Of a stretch of DNA of 13,925 bases, positions 7,281 to 13,925 are shown one piece after another. The first letter of the stretch is position 1, and each line of letters begins with the position of its first letter. The notes beneath the pieces were generated by a model that did no database searches, was not told where the DNA came from, and saw only the letters and a list, made by a program, of their open reading frames with translations. The stretch comes from JBDTMC01 sp039934475 (GTDB lineage: Bacteria; Acidobacteriota; Terriglobia; Bryobacterales; Bryobacteraceae): NCBI GenBank assembly GCA_039934475.1, contig JBDTMC010000179.1, positions 1 to 13,925 of the forward strand, given 5' to 3'. The position numbers were made by a program, and so were the translations under genes.

Positions 7281-7429
7281 GTCCGCACGTATGCCGTAGT
7301 CGCCGGCGATTCATCGTGGAAGTTGCACAAATGCACGATGGGAACGGTTCGCTGATGTACTCGCCGTCCCGGAAGCTTGACAGTGCCGGGCGTGCAGTCC
7401 CTCTAAATCGGCGGACCGCCCCCCACACG

Positions 7430-7457
7430 TCGACATCCATATGGAATAGAGTATCTA
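7430..7457 (+). promoter_or_regulatory. Possible promoter of the secreted TIGR03437 protein
   Basis: TCGACA (five of six bases of the -35 consensus) is followed after 16 bases by TATCTA, a moderate -10 box, about 22 bases before the start codon at 7479. Nothing recognisable as a gene was seen between about 7280 and 7430. Confidence 0.35.
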
Positions 7458-7478
7458 GATCTGGAGGTGAAGGGTCGT

Positions 7479-8855
7479 ATGAACTGGAAACTTTCCTGGA
7501 AGATGGCCACTCTATGCGTGCTGGCCGGATGGCAGATCATGATGGCGCAGCAGCCGCTCCCGCCGATCCACATCATACCCCTCGGTTCGCCCTTGAAGTT
7601 TGGCGGCACCAACTCGCCTGACACCTACTCGGCCGATAGCACGTTTGGCCCCACGCCAGTGCTTGTCGATAATGGCGCGGTCACGATCTGGCAGGAGCAG
7701 GTAGCCACCAGTTCCAGAGGAGAGTGGGAAATCTTTCACATGAAGACTACCAATGGCGGTCCACTGGCGGCAAATATCAATGCAAACTGGGGTATTGTAC
7801 TCGACTATACAACCACGGCGGAGGTCTCCTTCGATGCTGTGGTCAACCAGTTTTCGGTAAATGGCACCCCGTTCAGTCCCTTAACCAACTTCGGAAGCAT
7901 ATGCTGCGCGGTTGCCTCGAACCCGATTCTGCCCGGGGCGGCCTACTACAATCAGGGTTTTAATGCCCCACAGCCTGCCGGCGTCCATGCCGCCTGGAAC
8001 CAGATCTATATCAACCCTTACCCCTTTGCCCTCCAAGGCGGCATCAATACCTCAACCGCGAACGAATTCACTTTTGGCTTGCACTTCACGCTGCTTCCGA
8101 TTGATTTGCCGAAAGTGGACTCGGTGATCAGCGCCGGCGCGTTCGGCGCGTTTCCGACCTTTGGTCCGGGTTCCTGGATCGAAATTTACGGCAGCAATTT
8201 CGCCGTTGGCGCGCAGACTTGGGCTACCAGCGATTTCACCAACGGCGTCAACGCGCCTACCAAGTTGGGCGGTACCTCGGTCACCATAGGTGGGCAATCG
8301 GCTTTCGTCGATTACGTCAGTCCGACACAGATGAATGCGCAGGTGCCGTCGGGCATTATTGCAGGCCCACAGTCCCTTATCGTTAACACAGTTGCGGGCG
8401 TCAGCGCGCCGTTTATTGTGACCTCGGAGCTGGTCAAGCCAGGACTACTCGCACCGCCGTCATTCAATCTCGGTGGCATCCAATATGCAGTAGCGTTGTT
8501 CCCCGATAACGTAACGTACGTCCTTCCGCCTGGCGCGATTGCCGGAGTTTCATCAAGGCGTGCGAAGCCGGCCGACACGATCACGTTTTATGGAATTGGC
8601 TTTGGCTCAGTGACCCCTGACACTCCCCCGGGCCAGGTGGCGCCGCCACTAAGCACGATAGGCGCACCACTTATCGTCCGCTTTGGCGGCACAGACGCAG
8701 TAGTCGGGTACCATGGACTCGCTCCGAGCTTGGTTGGACTCTACCAGTTCAACGTTGTCGTACCCGCCATTGCCGCCAGCGATGCAGTGCCTTTGACGTT
8801 CACTCTAAACGGCGTGGCCGGAACGCAGACGCTTTCGATAGCGGTGGGAAATTAG
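7479..8855 (+). CDS. Secreted protein with unknown N-terminal domain and TIGR03437 C-terminal domain
   Basis: A 458-residue protein. Start ATG 7479 is preceded by GGAGG (7463-7467) and AAGGG (7470-7474); a GTG at 7467 would add four residues but overlaps the ribosome site. Residues 1-25 form a signal peptide ending in IMMAQQ. Residues about 26-205 are a domain I do not recognise, rich in aromatic and small residues with a vicinal Cys-Cys (ICCAV). From about 213 onward the TIGR03437 pattern is clear: VISAGAFG, GSWIEIYGSNFA, LGGTSVTIGGQ, DYVSPTQMNAQVPSG, then a PADTITFYGIGFG segment and GLYQFNVVVPA. This Solibacter-type domain has no known function and is usually found at the C-terminus of exported proteins. 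The gene lies inside the tRNA-bracketed segment. Confidence 0.85.
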   Translation: MNWKLSWKMATLCVLAGWQIMMAQQPLPPIHIIPLGSPLKFGGTNSPDTYSADSTFGPTPVLVDNGAVTIWQEQVATSSRGEWEIFHMKTTNGGPLAANINANWGIVLDYTTTAEVSFDAVVNQFSVNGTPFSPLTNFGSICCAVASNPILPGAAYYNQGFNAPQPAGVHAAWNQIYINPYPFALQGGINTSTANEFTFGLHFTLLPIDLPKVDSVISAGAFGAFPTFGPGSWIEIYGSNFAVGAQTWATSDFTNGVNAPTKLGGTSVTIGGQSAFVDYVSPTQMNAQVPSGIIAGPQSLIVNTVAGVSAPFIVTSELVKPGLLAPPSFNLGGIQYAVALFPDNVTYVLPPGAIAGVSSRRAKPADTITFYGIGFGSVTPDTPPGQVAPPLSTIGAPLIVRFGGTDAVVGYHGLAPSLVGLYQFNVVVPAIAASDAVPLTFTLNGVAGTQTLSIAVGN

Positions 8856-8874
8856 CTCGGGCCAGCGAGGCTAA
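8852..8874 (+). terminator. Weak stem-loop overlapping the stop codon
   Basis: TTAGCTCG and CGAG-G-CTAA pair with a single bulged G around the loop GGCCAG, starting within the TAG stop of the upstream gene. No T-run follows, so a factor-independent terminator is doubtful; it may simply be a 3' end hairpin. Confidence 0.3.
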
Positions 8875-8910
8875 CACGCAGTTCCCACTTGATGGAGCTA
8901 TTTGGAAGCC

Positions 8911-9027
8911 ACGCCCATTCCTTGGGCGCAGGGGGTCGCAAACCCGCCGCCCGGTGCACCAATCCTAGTCCCGCCTTGCCAATTCCCCAAGCTTCGCGTC
9001 GTGGGTTCTAATCCAGCCTGCGCCCCG
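8911..9027 (+). other. tRNA-derived debris, including a 19-bp copy of tRNA-Pro
   Basis: 8920-8938 is identical to the anticodon/variable part of tRNA-Pro (5732-5750). After it, the 8941-8963 part still ends ACCAAT as the real tRNA does, but the T arm is missing. A separate T-arm-like piece GTGGGTTCTAATCC lies at 9001-9014. Translating it in reverse gives GLEPTTR, a peptide commonly seen opposite tRNA T-loops. No complete cloverleaf can be folded, so these are remnants. A 9-base inverted repeat (GGGCGCAGG at 8924, CCTGCGCCC at 9017) also lies here. From 9030 to about 9320 I see nothing recognisable. Confidence 0.5.
8920..8938 (+). repeat. Distal copy of the 19-bp tRNA-Pro direct repeat
   Basis: Identical, in the same orientation, to 5732-5750 inside the tRNA. 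It marks the far end of the putative integrated segment, 3188 bp away. Sequence on both sides of the copy has diverged from the tRNA. Confidence 0.6.
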
Positions 9028-9319
9028 TCGATCGCGCAGCGCCCCCTCCCCAACTCCACAATTTCTTGAGTGTCGGTGTGGATGCGAGTCCGAAGCAATT
9101 TTTCAGCACTTCGGCTTTGCACTTCATAACCGGATTGAGATCTCGCGACAAGAGTGATTGGCCGGCAGCCCCAATGGGGGGGCGAATGAACACCACATGG
9201 AGTCTCCGAGATTGCGTGTGTTGGAGACAAACTGATGATGTCGTTGGGAGGTGCCCGGAAGCCTGAACTCGAGCCGGAGTCGGAAGGATCACAGACGACG
9301 GACGCGCAGCCCTTAACGA

Positions 9320-9460
9320 GTATTCCAAAGATCGACGCAAACCGGCGAAAGTCCGCGCTGGTATCCGCGATTCTCTCAGATGAGGCGGGACGTCTTTGGT
9401 TGAGATCCTGGAACGAGCCAATTTACGGCCTTCTCGCACGACCCGCGAAATCGCCAATCC
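9320..9460 (+). pseudogene. Broken 5' part of the propeller sensor kinase
   Basis: Just before the kinase frame, one frame reads ALVSAILSDEAGRLWL, a typical propeller-blade start. About nine residues later the next expected peptide, DPGTSQFTAFSHDPRN, continues in a different frame, and then joins QSLSNNRVNAIHE without a break. A TGA at 9401-9403 separates the two frames. The GTxGGGLNRF link expected between the blade parts is missing, consistent with a small deletion that shifted the frame. Upstream of about 9320 the rest of the propeller and the signal peptide are absent. Confidence 0.6.
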
Positions 9461-10957
9461 TTGAGCAACAATCGAGTGAACGCGATCCACGAGGCGGCAG
9501 ACGGCTCTTTGTGGATTGGCACCCAGAATGGACTGGATCATTTCTTTCCGGCGACGAAGCAATTCACGCACTTCAGCCAGCGGCAGGGCCTCGGCGGTAG
9601 TCTTGTCAGTTGCATTCTTGAGGATGACAGTCATCAACTGTGGATGAGCACCAATGCAGGCATCTCACACTTAGATCCTGGGAGTGGGCAGTTCAGGACT
9701 TTTGGAACGGCGGACGGGCTGCCGGGGCAGGATATGAGCGGCTGGGGAACGTGTTTACAGGCCCGCTCGGGAGAGATGTTCTTTGCGGGTTTTGCTGGGG
9801 CGGCAGCGTTCTTTCCGAAAGAGGTGGGGACCGATCCTTACGTCCCACCCGTCGTGTTTACGGATCTACTGCTCCAGCGGCCGTCGGCATCGCCACAGGA
9901 AATTCCGGTTATCAACAGAACTGAAGTCACCCTGGACCCATGGCAGAACGACTTTTCCATTGGGTTCACCGCACTCAGTCTCTCCCATCCGATCGCGAAT
10001 CGCTACCGCTATCGCATGCCTGGCAGGCAGGACGGCTGGACAGAAGTAAGCAGCGACAAGCGGAGGGCTACGTTTCTCGGGCTCTCACCTGGGCTTTACA
10101 CGATACAAGTGCAGGGTGCTACGGGGCAAGGGGCATGGAGTGAGCCGGGCGCGTTACTCCGAATCAACGTGCTTCCGCCGTGGTGGGGCACTTGGACATT
10201 TCGCGCGGGCGTTCTAGCGCTGATCGGACTGATGCTGCTTTTGGTCTACCGCGCCCGCATCGCGCGAATCCACAGGGAGTATCAGGCGAGGTTCGAGGAG
10301 CGCGCCGATGAACGGGCGCGGATTGCGCGAGAGTTGCATGACACCCTGCTTCAGGGTTTTCAGGGGCTGATGTTCCGGCTTCAGGCGGTCCGCGATCTGC
10401 TTCCAGCTCGTCCTGAACGCGCCATTCCCGTATTGGAGACTGCGTTGGAACGCGGTGAGAACGCTATTGATGAGGCTCGGCACGCTGTGAACGGCCTTCG
10501 CTCCTCGACCGCGCTCGAAGCCGACCTCGAACACATTTTCTCCAGCCTGGCGGCTGACATCGCAAACGAGGAACACACGCCGGACGCGCCATCGGTAGCG
10601 ATCGCAGTCAGCGGAGGAGTGAGGCCAGTACGCTCGCCCGCGCTGCATGACCTTCGTCAGATCGCCCAGGAAGTACTGCGCAACGCATTCCGCCACGCCA
10701 GAGCAAAGAGAATCGACGTGCGAGTCGCATACCGCAAAGACGCCCTCGTGCTGAGCTTTCGAGACGATGGAGTCGGCATCGAGGAGTCGATTATTGCGGC
10801 AGGGCAGCGGCCTGGCCACTGGGGTTTGCCCGGTATGAGAGAGAGAACCGCTAAGGTTGGCGGGACGCTGACCCTGACCAGCCAACCGGGCCGCGGCACG
10901 GATGTGACTGTGTCGTTGCCTGCTGCCGCCGCCTACGAGCGTTCGGCTTTGCGATAG
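9461..10957 (+). CDS. Sensor histidine kinase, N-terminally truncated (propeller remnant, Y_Y_Y, HisKA_3, HATPase)
   Basis: The open frame from TTG 9461 gives 498 residues. Residues 1-110 contain two to three Reg_prop blades (GSLWIGTQNGL, HQLWMSTNAGISH). About 165-238 form a Y_Y_Y domain (NRYRYRMPG, SPGLYTIQVQG, LPPWWGTW). One membrane helix spans about 243-264. A coiled linker leads to the H-box ARELHDTLLQGFQG with phospho-acceptor His293, the HisKA_3 dimer type. The ATPase part has the N box around Asn408 (EVLRNAFRHA), the G1 motif DDGVG at 435-439 and GLPGMRERT. Full-length relatives are about 1000 residues with many blades and a signal peptide, so this one lacks most of its sensor. The kinase half looks intact and may or may not be expressed; no good ribosome site precedes 9461. 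A partner regulator is not adjacent on this strand. Confidence 0.8.
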   Translation: MSNNRVNAIHEAADGSLWIGTQNGLDHFFPATKQFTHFSQRQGLGGSLVSCILEDDSHQLWMSTNAGISHLDPGSGQFRTFGTADGLPGQDMSGWGTCLQARSGEMFFAGFAGAAAFFPKEVGTDPYVPPVVFTDLLLQRPSASPQEIPVINRTEVTLDPWQNDFSIGFTALSLSHPIANRYRYRMPGRQDGWTEVSSDKRRATFLGLSPGLYTIQVQGATGQGAWSEPGALLRINVLPPWWGTWTFRAGVLALIGLMLLLVYRARIARIHREYQARFEERADERARIARELHDTLLQGFQGLMFRLQAVRDLLPARPERAIPVLETALERGENAIDEARHAVNGLRSSTALEADLEHIFSSLAADIANEEHTPDAPSVAIAVSGGVRPVRSPALHDLRQIAQEVLRNAFRHARAKRIDVRVAYRKDALVLSFRDDGVGIEESIIAAGQRPGHWGLPGMRERTAKVGGTLTLTSQPGRGTDVTVSLPAAAAYERSALR

Positions 10958-11121
10958 GCGCGATAGAGGCACAGCTGCAGCCTGTCCTTGGCCCCGGTCT
11001 TTTTGAAGATGGTATGCAGATCTGCTGGGCCGAGGCGAAGCCTTGGGCAACTGCGAACGCACAGCAAAGCGGCTTCTTGGGGTCGACGCAGGGCGTGATC
11101 GTCCACCGAGATTGCGGAGCC
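10933..11121 (-). pseudogene. Relic of a LuxR-type response-regulator DNA-binding tail
   Basis: On the minus strand, a frame ending at TAG 10933-10935 reads ADLHTIFKKTGAKDRLQLCL followed by a basic YRAYRKAERS. This matches the recognition helix and the last helix of NarL/LuxR-type HTH domains (xxHLxxIFxKTGxxxRxxL). The residues before it (LRRPQEAALLCVRSCPRLRLG) resemble the LTPRE...AQGL start of the same domain, with a gap where the middle helix should be. There is no start codon or receiver domain. It follows, in frame, the stop of the hybrid kinase gene and overlaps the last 25 bases of the plus-strand kinase. Confidence 0.45.
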
Positions 11122-13548
11122 TTATAGAAGGTCCGCAGCGGTGCTCCATTCTCGACCATGGAATGCCACTATCTCCAACAGGGCGCTTGCGACAATCGGC
11201 TTGGAGATGTAGTCGTCCATCCCCGCTTGGAGGCAGCGCTCCCTGTCACCTATCATCGCGTGTGCGGTCATCGCGATGATGGGGATATGTCGCCCGGTCC
11301 GGCCTTCATTCTCCCTGATGACGCTGGTTGCCTCAAAACCACCCATCTCAGGCATTTGAACGTCCATGAGAATTAGGTTTATGGACTTTTCGTCCAGAAG
11401 TTCCAGGGCTCTGCGGCCGTTTCCAGCAACTACAACGTTATACCCGGCTTTCTCCAGAACTCGAACAACGAGGAGTTGGTTGATTGGGTTATCTTCGACC
11501 AGTAGTATCTGCGGCTTAAAGCTCATGGTCTCGGCGGCGCGAACCGGGATTTGAGAGGGCATTAGTGGAGGCTCCGCTACTAACCCCTTGTCAAGGGCCA
11601 TGGTAATGGCAGCACATAATTCAGCCCGGCGTACCGGTTTCGTAAGATAGGCGGGAATCCCCAACTGCCGGCAACGAGCGATATCGCCATTGCGTTCTCC
11701 GGACGTGAGCATTAAGATCACCGCCTTAGTCAACTCGGGCGAATCTCCGATCTGCTTCACTAGTTCGAAGCCATCCATCTCCGGCATGTGGACATCGCTG
11801 AGGACCAAGCCAAACGGCTGGCCGCGCTCGACGCCGTCTCGCATATGGGCTAAGGCTTCCCTGCCACTCGCTGCCGGCATTGGCAGCATTCCCCATTCTC
11901 GTGTCATATCCACCAGGATCCGGCGATTAGTAGGATTGTCGTCTACTACCAACACGGGTAGTCCAGCAAGAGATTGCGACTCGCATGAGGTTCTTATCAG
12001 CCGGCTTTCACTTGAGACGCTAAGCAAAGCCGTAAAGCGGAAGCAGCTCCCGTGCCCGGGCGTGCTTTCCACCGATATTGCTCCGTGCATGGCTTTCGCC
12101 AGGCTCGCTGAGATTGTTAGACCTAAACCAGTACCGCCAAACTGGCGAGTCGTGGAACCGTCCGCCTGAGAGAACGGATCGAATATCATTTTCTGTTTGT
12201 CTAGCGGGATTCCAATACCGGTATCACGTACAGAGAAGTGCAAACGTAGGAGATCGACATCCTTGGACTGCAGGGTCACGATAAGCTCAACCTCACCCTG
12301 TTCAGTGAACTTGATCGCGTTTCCGAGTAGATTGACTAACACTTGCCGGATTCGCATGACGTCTCCGACCACCCACTCGGGAACGTCCGGCAGGACACTG
12401 CACATCAGCTCCAAACCCTTGTCGTGGGCCCGTAGCGCGAGCGCCCGAGCCGTGCCTTCGACGAGATCTCGAACATTGAATGGCACCGGATCCAACTCCA
12501 ATCTGCCCGCTTCAATCTTCGAGAAGTCCAAAATGTCGTTGATCACCGAGAGCATTGAGTCCGCAGAGATCCTTACTGCATTCAAGTAATCGCGCTGTTC
12601 CGGGTCGAGGTCGGTGCCTAGAGCGAGTTCGGTCATGCCTATCACGCCGTTCATGGGTGTGCGGATCTCATGACTCATATTTGCAAGGAACTCGCTCTTT
12701 AGCCGGCTGGCCTCCTCGGCGGTCTGGACCGCATTCGTCAACTCTAGCTTGGACGTTTCCAGTCTCTCCGCCATCTCATTGGAAGCCTTTGCAAGTTGCC
12801 CTACTTCATCGTCTCGCACAACAACCGTGCGCTGTGTGAGGTCACCACCGGCAAGCAGCTCAGCGAACTTAATCAGCTGCTTGAGCGGTGCCAACACTTT
12901 TTTGGTGTGTCGCTGCTGAATGGTCAGAATCACCCCGAGCCCCGAAAGGCCCGAGAACGACACAAGCAGAACTATTGCAAGAGATTGTCGGCGTCTAGCA
13001 GCTTGCGACTCGGTTGAAATGCCTATCCGGACGAGGGCGGGAGCGGCCGACTGAGCCTTCGGCGTCTCCCATTCAACCAATGCACTTGCCTCGGACGACA
13101 CAATCGGTGCCGTGGCATCCACAAAGGTTCCGGGAGCGTTACTTTCGCTTCTAACCGAAGGCGGACGCCGTTCGTCTACATTTTGCCCGGCGGGAATGTC
13201 GTCTCGGGCGAACCCTGCAACCCCAGCAGTGGAGAGGACCTTGCCCGAGGGCGATACAATCGCAACGTAGATCACGTCGTCGATGCGTAAGGTACGTCGG
13301 GTAATTCGATCGAGTTCCGCCTTATCTTCAGTTATGACTGCGAGTTCAGCCTGCTGCGCGACGAGCTTTGCCACAGATGTCGCTCTATACCGGGCTTCCC
13401 GCTCGAATGCAGCCTTCTGTCCGAATAGCAGAATCGCAACTACCGTTAAGGCCGTCGCTGCTGAGGCACCCATAGCAAGGAAATTAGCAAACAGCGTTCG
13501 GCTAAGAACGCTGCGCTCACCGGCGAATTCCGGCCGCACGGCAGTCAT
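11122..13548 (-). CDS. Hybrid sensor histidine kinase with two receiver domains (BarA-like layout)
   Basis: An 808-residue membrane protein. Helix one spans about 22-43 and helix two about 188-210; the 140 residues between them form a periplasmic sensor. HAMP covers about 211-263. HisKA has the H-box FLANMSHEIRTPMNG with His293. The ATPase domain shows N box Asn410, DTGIG at 442-446 and GGTGLGL at 471-477. Receiver 1 has acidic pair D536/D537, phospho-acceptor Asp585 and Lys637; receiver 2 has E685/D686, Asp729 and Lys783. All catalytic residues are present. There is no HPt domain at the C-terminus, so phosphate must pass to an outside HPt protein or end at the receivers. The start ATG overlaps the stop of the upstream binding-protein gene by four bases, implying translational coupling and a shared signal pathway. 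Confidence 0.95.
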   Translation of the reverse strand: MTAVRPEFAGERSVLSRTLFANFLAMGASAATALTVVAILLFGQKAAFEREARYRATSVAKLVAQQAELAVITEDKAELDRITRRTLRIDDVIYVAIVSPSGKVLSTAGVAGFARDDIPAGQNVDERRPPSVRSESNAPGTFVDATAPIVSSEASALVEWETPKAQSAAPALVRIGISTESQAARRRQSLAIVLLVSFSGLSGLGVILTIQQRHTKKVLAPLKQLIKFAELLAGGDLTQRTVVVRDDEVGQLAKASNEMAERLETSKLELTNAVQTAEEASRLKSEFLANMSHEIRTPMNGVIGMTELALGTDLDPEQRDYLNAVRISADSMLSVINDILDFSKIEAGRLELDPVPFNVRDLVEGTARALALRAHDKGLELMCSVLPDVPEWVVGDVMRIRQVLVNLLGNAIKFTEQGEVELIVTLQSKDVDLLRLHFSVRDTGIGIPLDKQKMIFDPFSQADGSTTRQFGGTGLGLTISASLAKAMHGAISVESTPGHGSCFRFTALLSVSSESRLIRTSCESQSLAGLPVLVVDDNPTNRRILVDMTREWGMLPMPAASGREALAHMRDGVERGQPFGLVLSDVHMPEMDGFELVKQIGDSPELTKAVILMLTSGERNGDIARCRQLGIPAYLTKPVRRAELCAAITMALDKGLVAEPPLMPSQIPVRAAETMSFKPQILLVEDNPINQLLVVRVLEKAGYNVVVAGNGRRALELLDEKSINLILMDVQMPEMGGFEATSVIRENEGRTGRHIPIIAMTAHAMIGDRERCLQAGMDDYISKPIVASALLEIVAFHGREWSTAADLL

Positions 13549-13925
13549 CGAATAACCAGCACCTCGCTAGACGGAGGCGGCCGTTGAATTCCGAGGATGC
13601 GGAGCACGCGGTCATTTACCGCAATGCGAACTCGCCGAGGATCTATCGTCTTCGCGACGTCTTCCTTAGAGAGATATCGCTTAACCGTCTCCGCAGTCTG
13701 CGTTCCGATGTCTCCGTAATCTGGATAGAAGCCCACGGCGGCTCCGGCGCGCACAAAGCCTTCAGAGAAACCAATGACCGGAAGCTCATTTCGTATCGAA
13801 GTGAGAAGGATGGCCGGTATGGCGGCGGACGGAAACAACTCGCCGTCCGGAAGACACCATACGAAATCAACTCGCCCATGCAGAGTACGAAACGGTCGAC
13901 AACGATCTGAGGCCCACCGGTTTCC
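13545..13925 (-). CDS. ABC-type substrate-binding protein, C-terminal part (PF04392 type; N-terminus beyond window)
   Basis: The frame is open from the window edge to TGA 13545-13547, giving 126 residues. VDFVWCLPDGELF, LPVIGFSEGFVRAGAAVGFYPDYGDIGTQTAETV and the ending VRIAVNDRVLRILGI match the last third of the ABC_sub_bind/TrpX-like family (VDAxxxxPD..., P.FG....V..GAL.....DY...G.Q.A......, N...A..LG.). Members bind small ligands in the periplasm or at the membrane; the ligand cannot be told from this fragment. No permease or ATPase gene follows; instead a hybrid kinase begins at the overlapping ATGA. That order suggests that the protein is a sensor subunit for the kinase rather than part of a transporter, but genes upstream are not visible. 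Confidence 0.85.
   Translation of the reverse strand, partial: GNRWASDRCRPFRTLHGRVDFVWCLPDGELFPSAAIPAILLTSIRNELPVIGFSEGFVRAGAAVGFYPDYGDIGTQTAETVKRYLSKEDVAKTIDPRRVRIAVNDRVLRILGIQRPPPSSEVLVIR

Noticed and set aside
9100..9190. Possible tRNA-Met-like piece around CTTCATAACCGGA
   Set aside because: No paired stems could be drawn around the CAT; probably chance.
9008..9637. Minus-strand 209-codon open frame
   Set aside because: It lies opposite the kinase propeller region, and the plus-strand frame has clear family motifs. No recognisable domain on the minus strand.
10214..11149. Minus-strand 311-codon open frame
   Set aside because: It is antisense to the kinase and ATPase domains of the plus-strand gene; composition is Arg/Ser-rich. 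The true minus-strand signal at its edge (HTH relic) is in another frame.

Overview
The window looks like the accessory part of an Acidobacteriota genome, most likely the Bryobacterales/Solibacterales group. The best evidence is two separate proteins (minus strand 1-5167, plus strand 7479-8855) that carry the C-terminal module catalogued as TIGR03437, a domain greatly expanded in Candidatus Solibacter and its relatives. GC-rich coding and sensor kinases of the beta-propeller/Y_Y_Y type fit that group. The assignment rests on protein patterns read by eye, not on a database search.

Layout. (1) 1-5167, minus: the first 1722 codons of one uninterrupted giant secreted protein. It has a signal peptide, a cohesin-like domain, two Ig-like repeats, a LamG-like lectin fold, six more Ig-like repeats, a second LamG, divergent Ig-like modules, and a TIGR03437 domain cut by the window edge. 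The repeats keep an exact 282-bp period. (2) 5168-5700: non-coding, with palindromes. (3) 5701-5777: tRNA-Pro(UGG). (4) 5778 to about 9030: a patchwork that looks like a decayed integrated island. It holds an integrase-like fragment, a fragment of a nuclease-like hypothetical protein, an intact AbrB/MazE-Doc toxin-antitoxin pair with an operator-like palindrome, traces of a second toxin-antitoxin pair, a secreted TIGR03437 protein, and a 19-bp perfect copy of the tRNA-Pro anticodon arm among tRNA-like debris. (5) 9320-10957, plus: a sensor kinase whose propeller N-terminus is lost or frameshifted but whose Y_Y_Y, membrane and kinase parts are intact. (6) 10933-11121, minus: a remnant of a LuxR-type DNA-binding tail. 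(7) 11122-13925, minus: a two-gene operon with a 4-bp ATGA overlap, the end of an ABC-type substrate-binding protein (PF04392 type) followed by an 808-residue hybrid histidine kinase with two receiver domains.

How they fit together. The right end is probably a periplasmic-ligand sensing operon in which the binding protein presents a ligand to the hybrid kinase. The middle is a turnover zone next to a tRNA. The toxin-antitoxin pair is the only part of the putative mobile segment that looks clearly functional. The left end encodes a long, modular, probably carbohydrate- or surface-binding exoprotein. Nothing here is a clear new defence system. The most unusual items are the exact-period repeat protein, the tRNA-flanked relic, and the binding-protein/hybrid-kinase pair.
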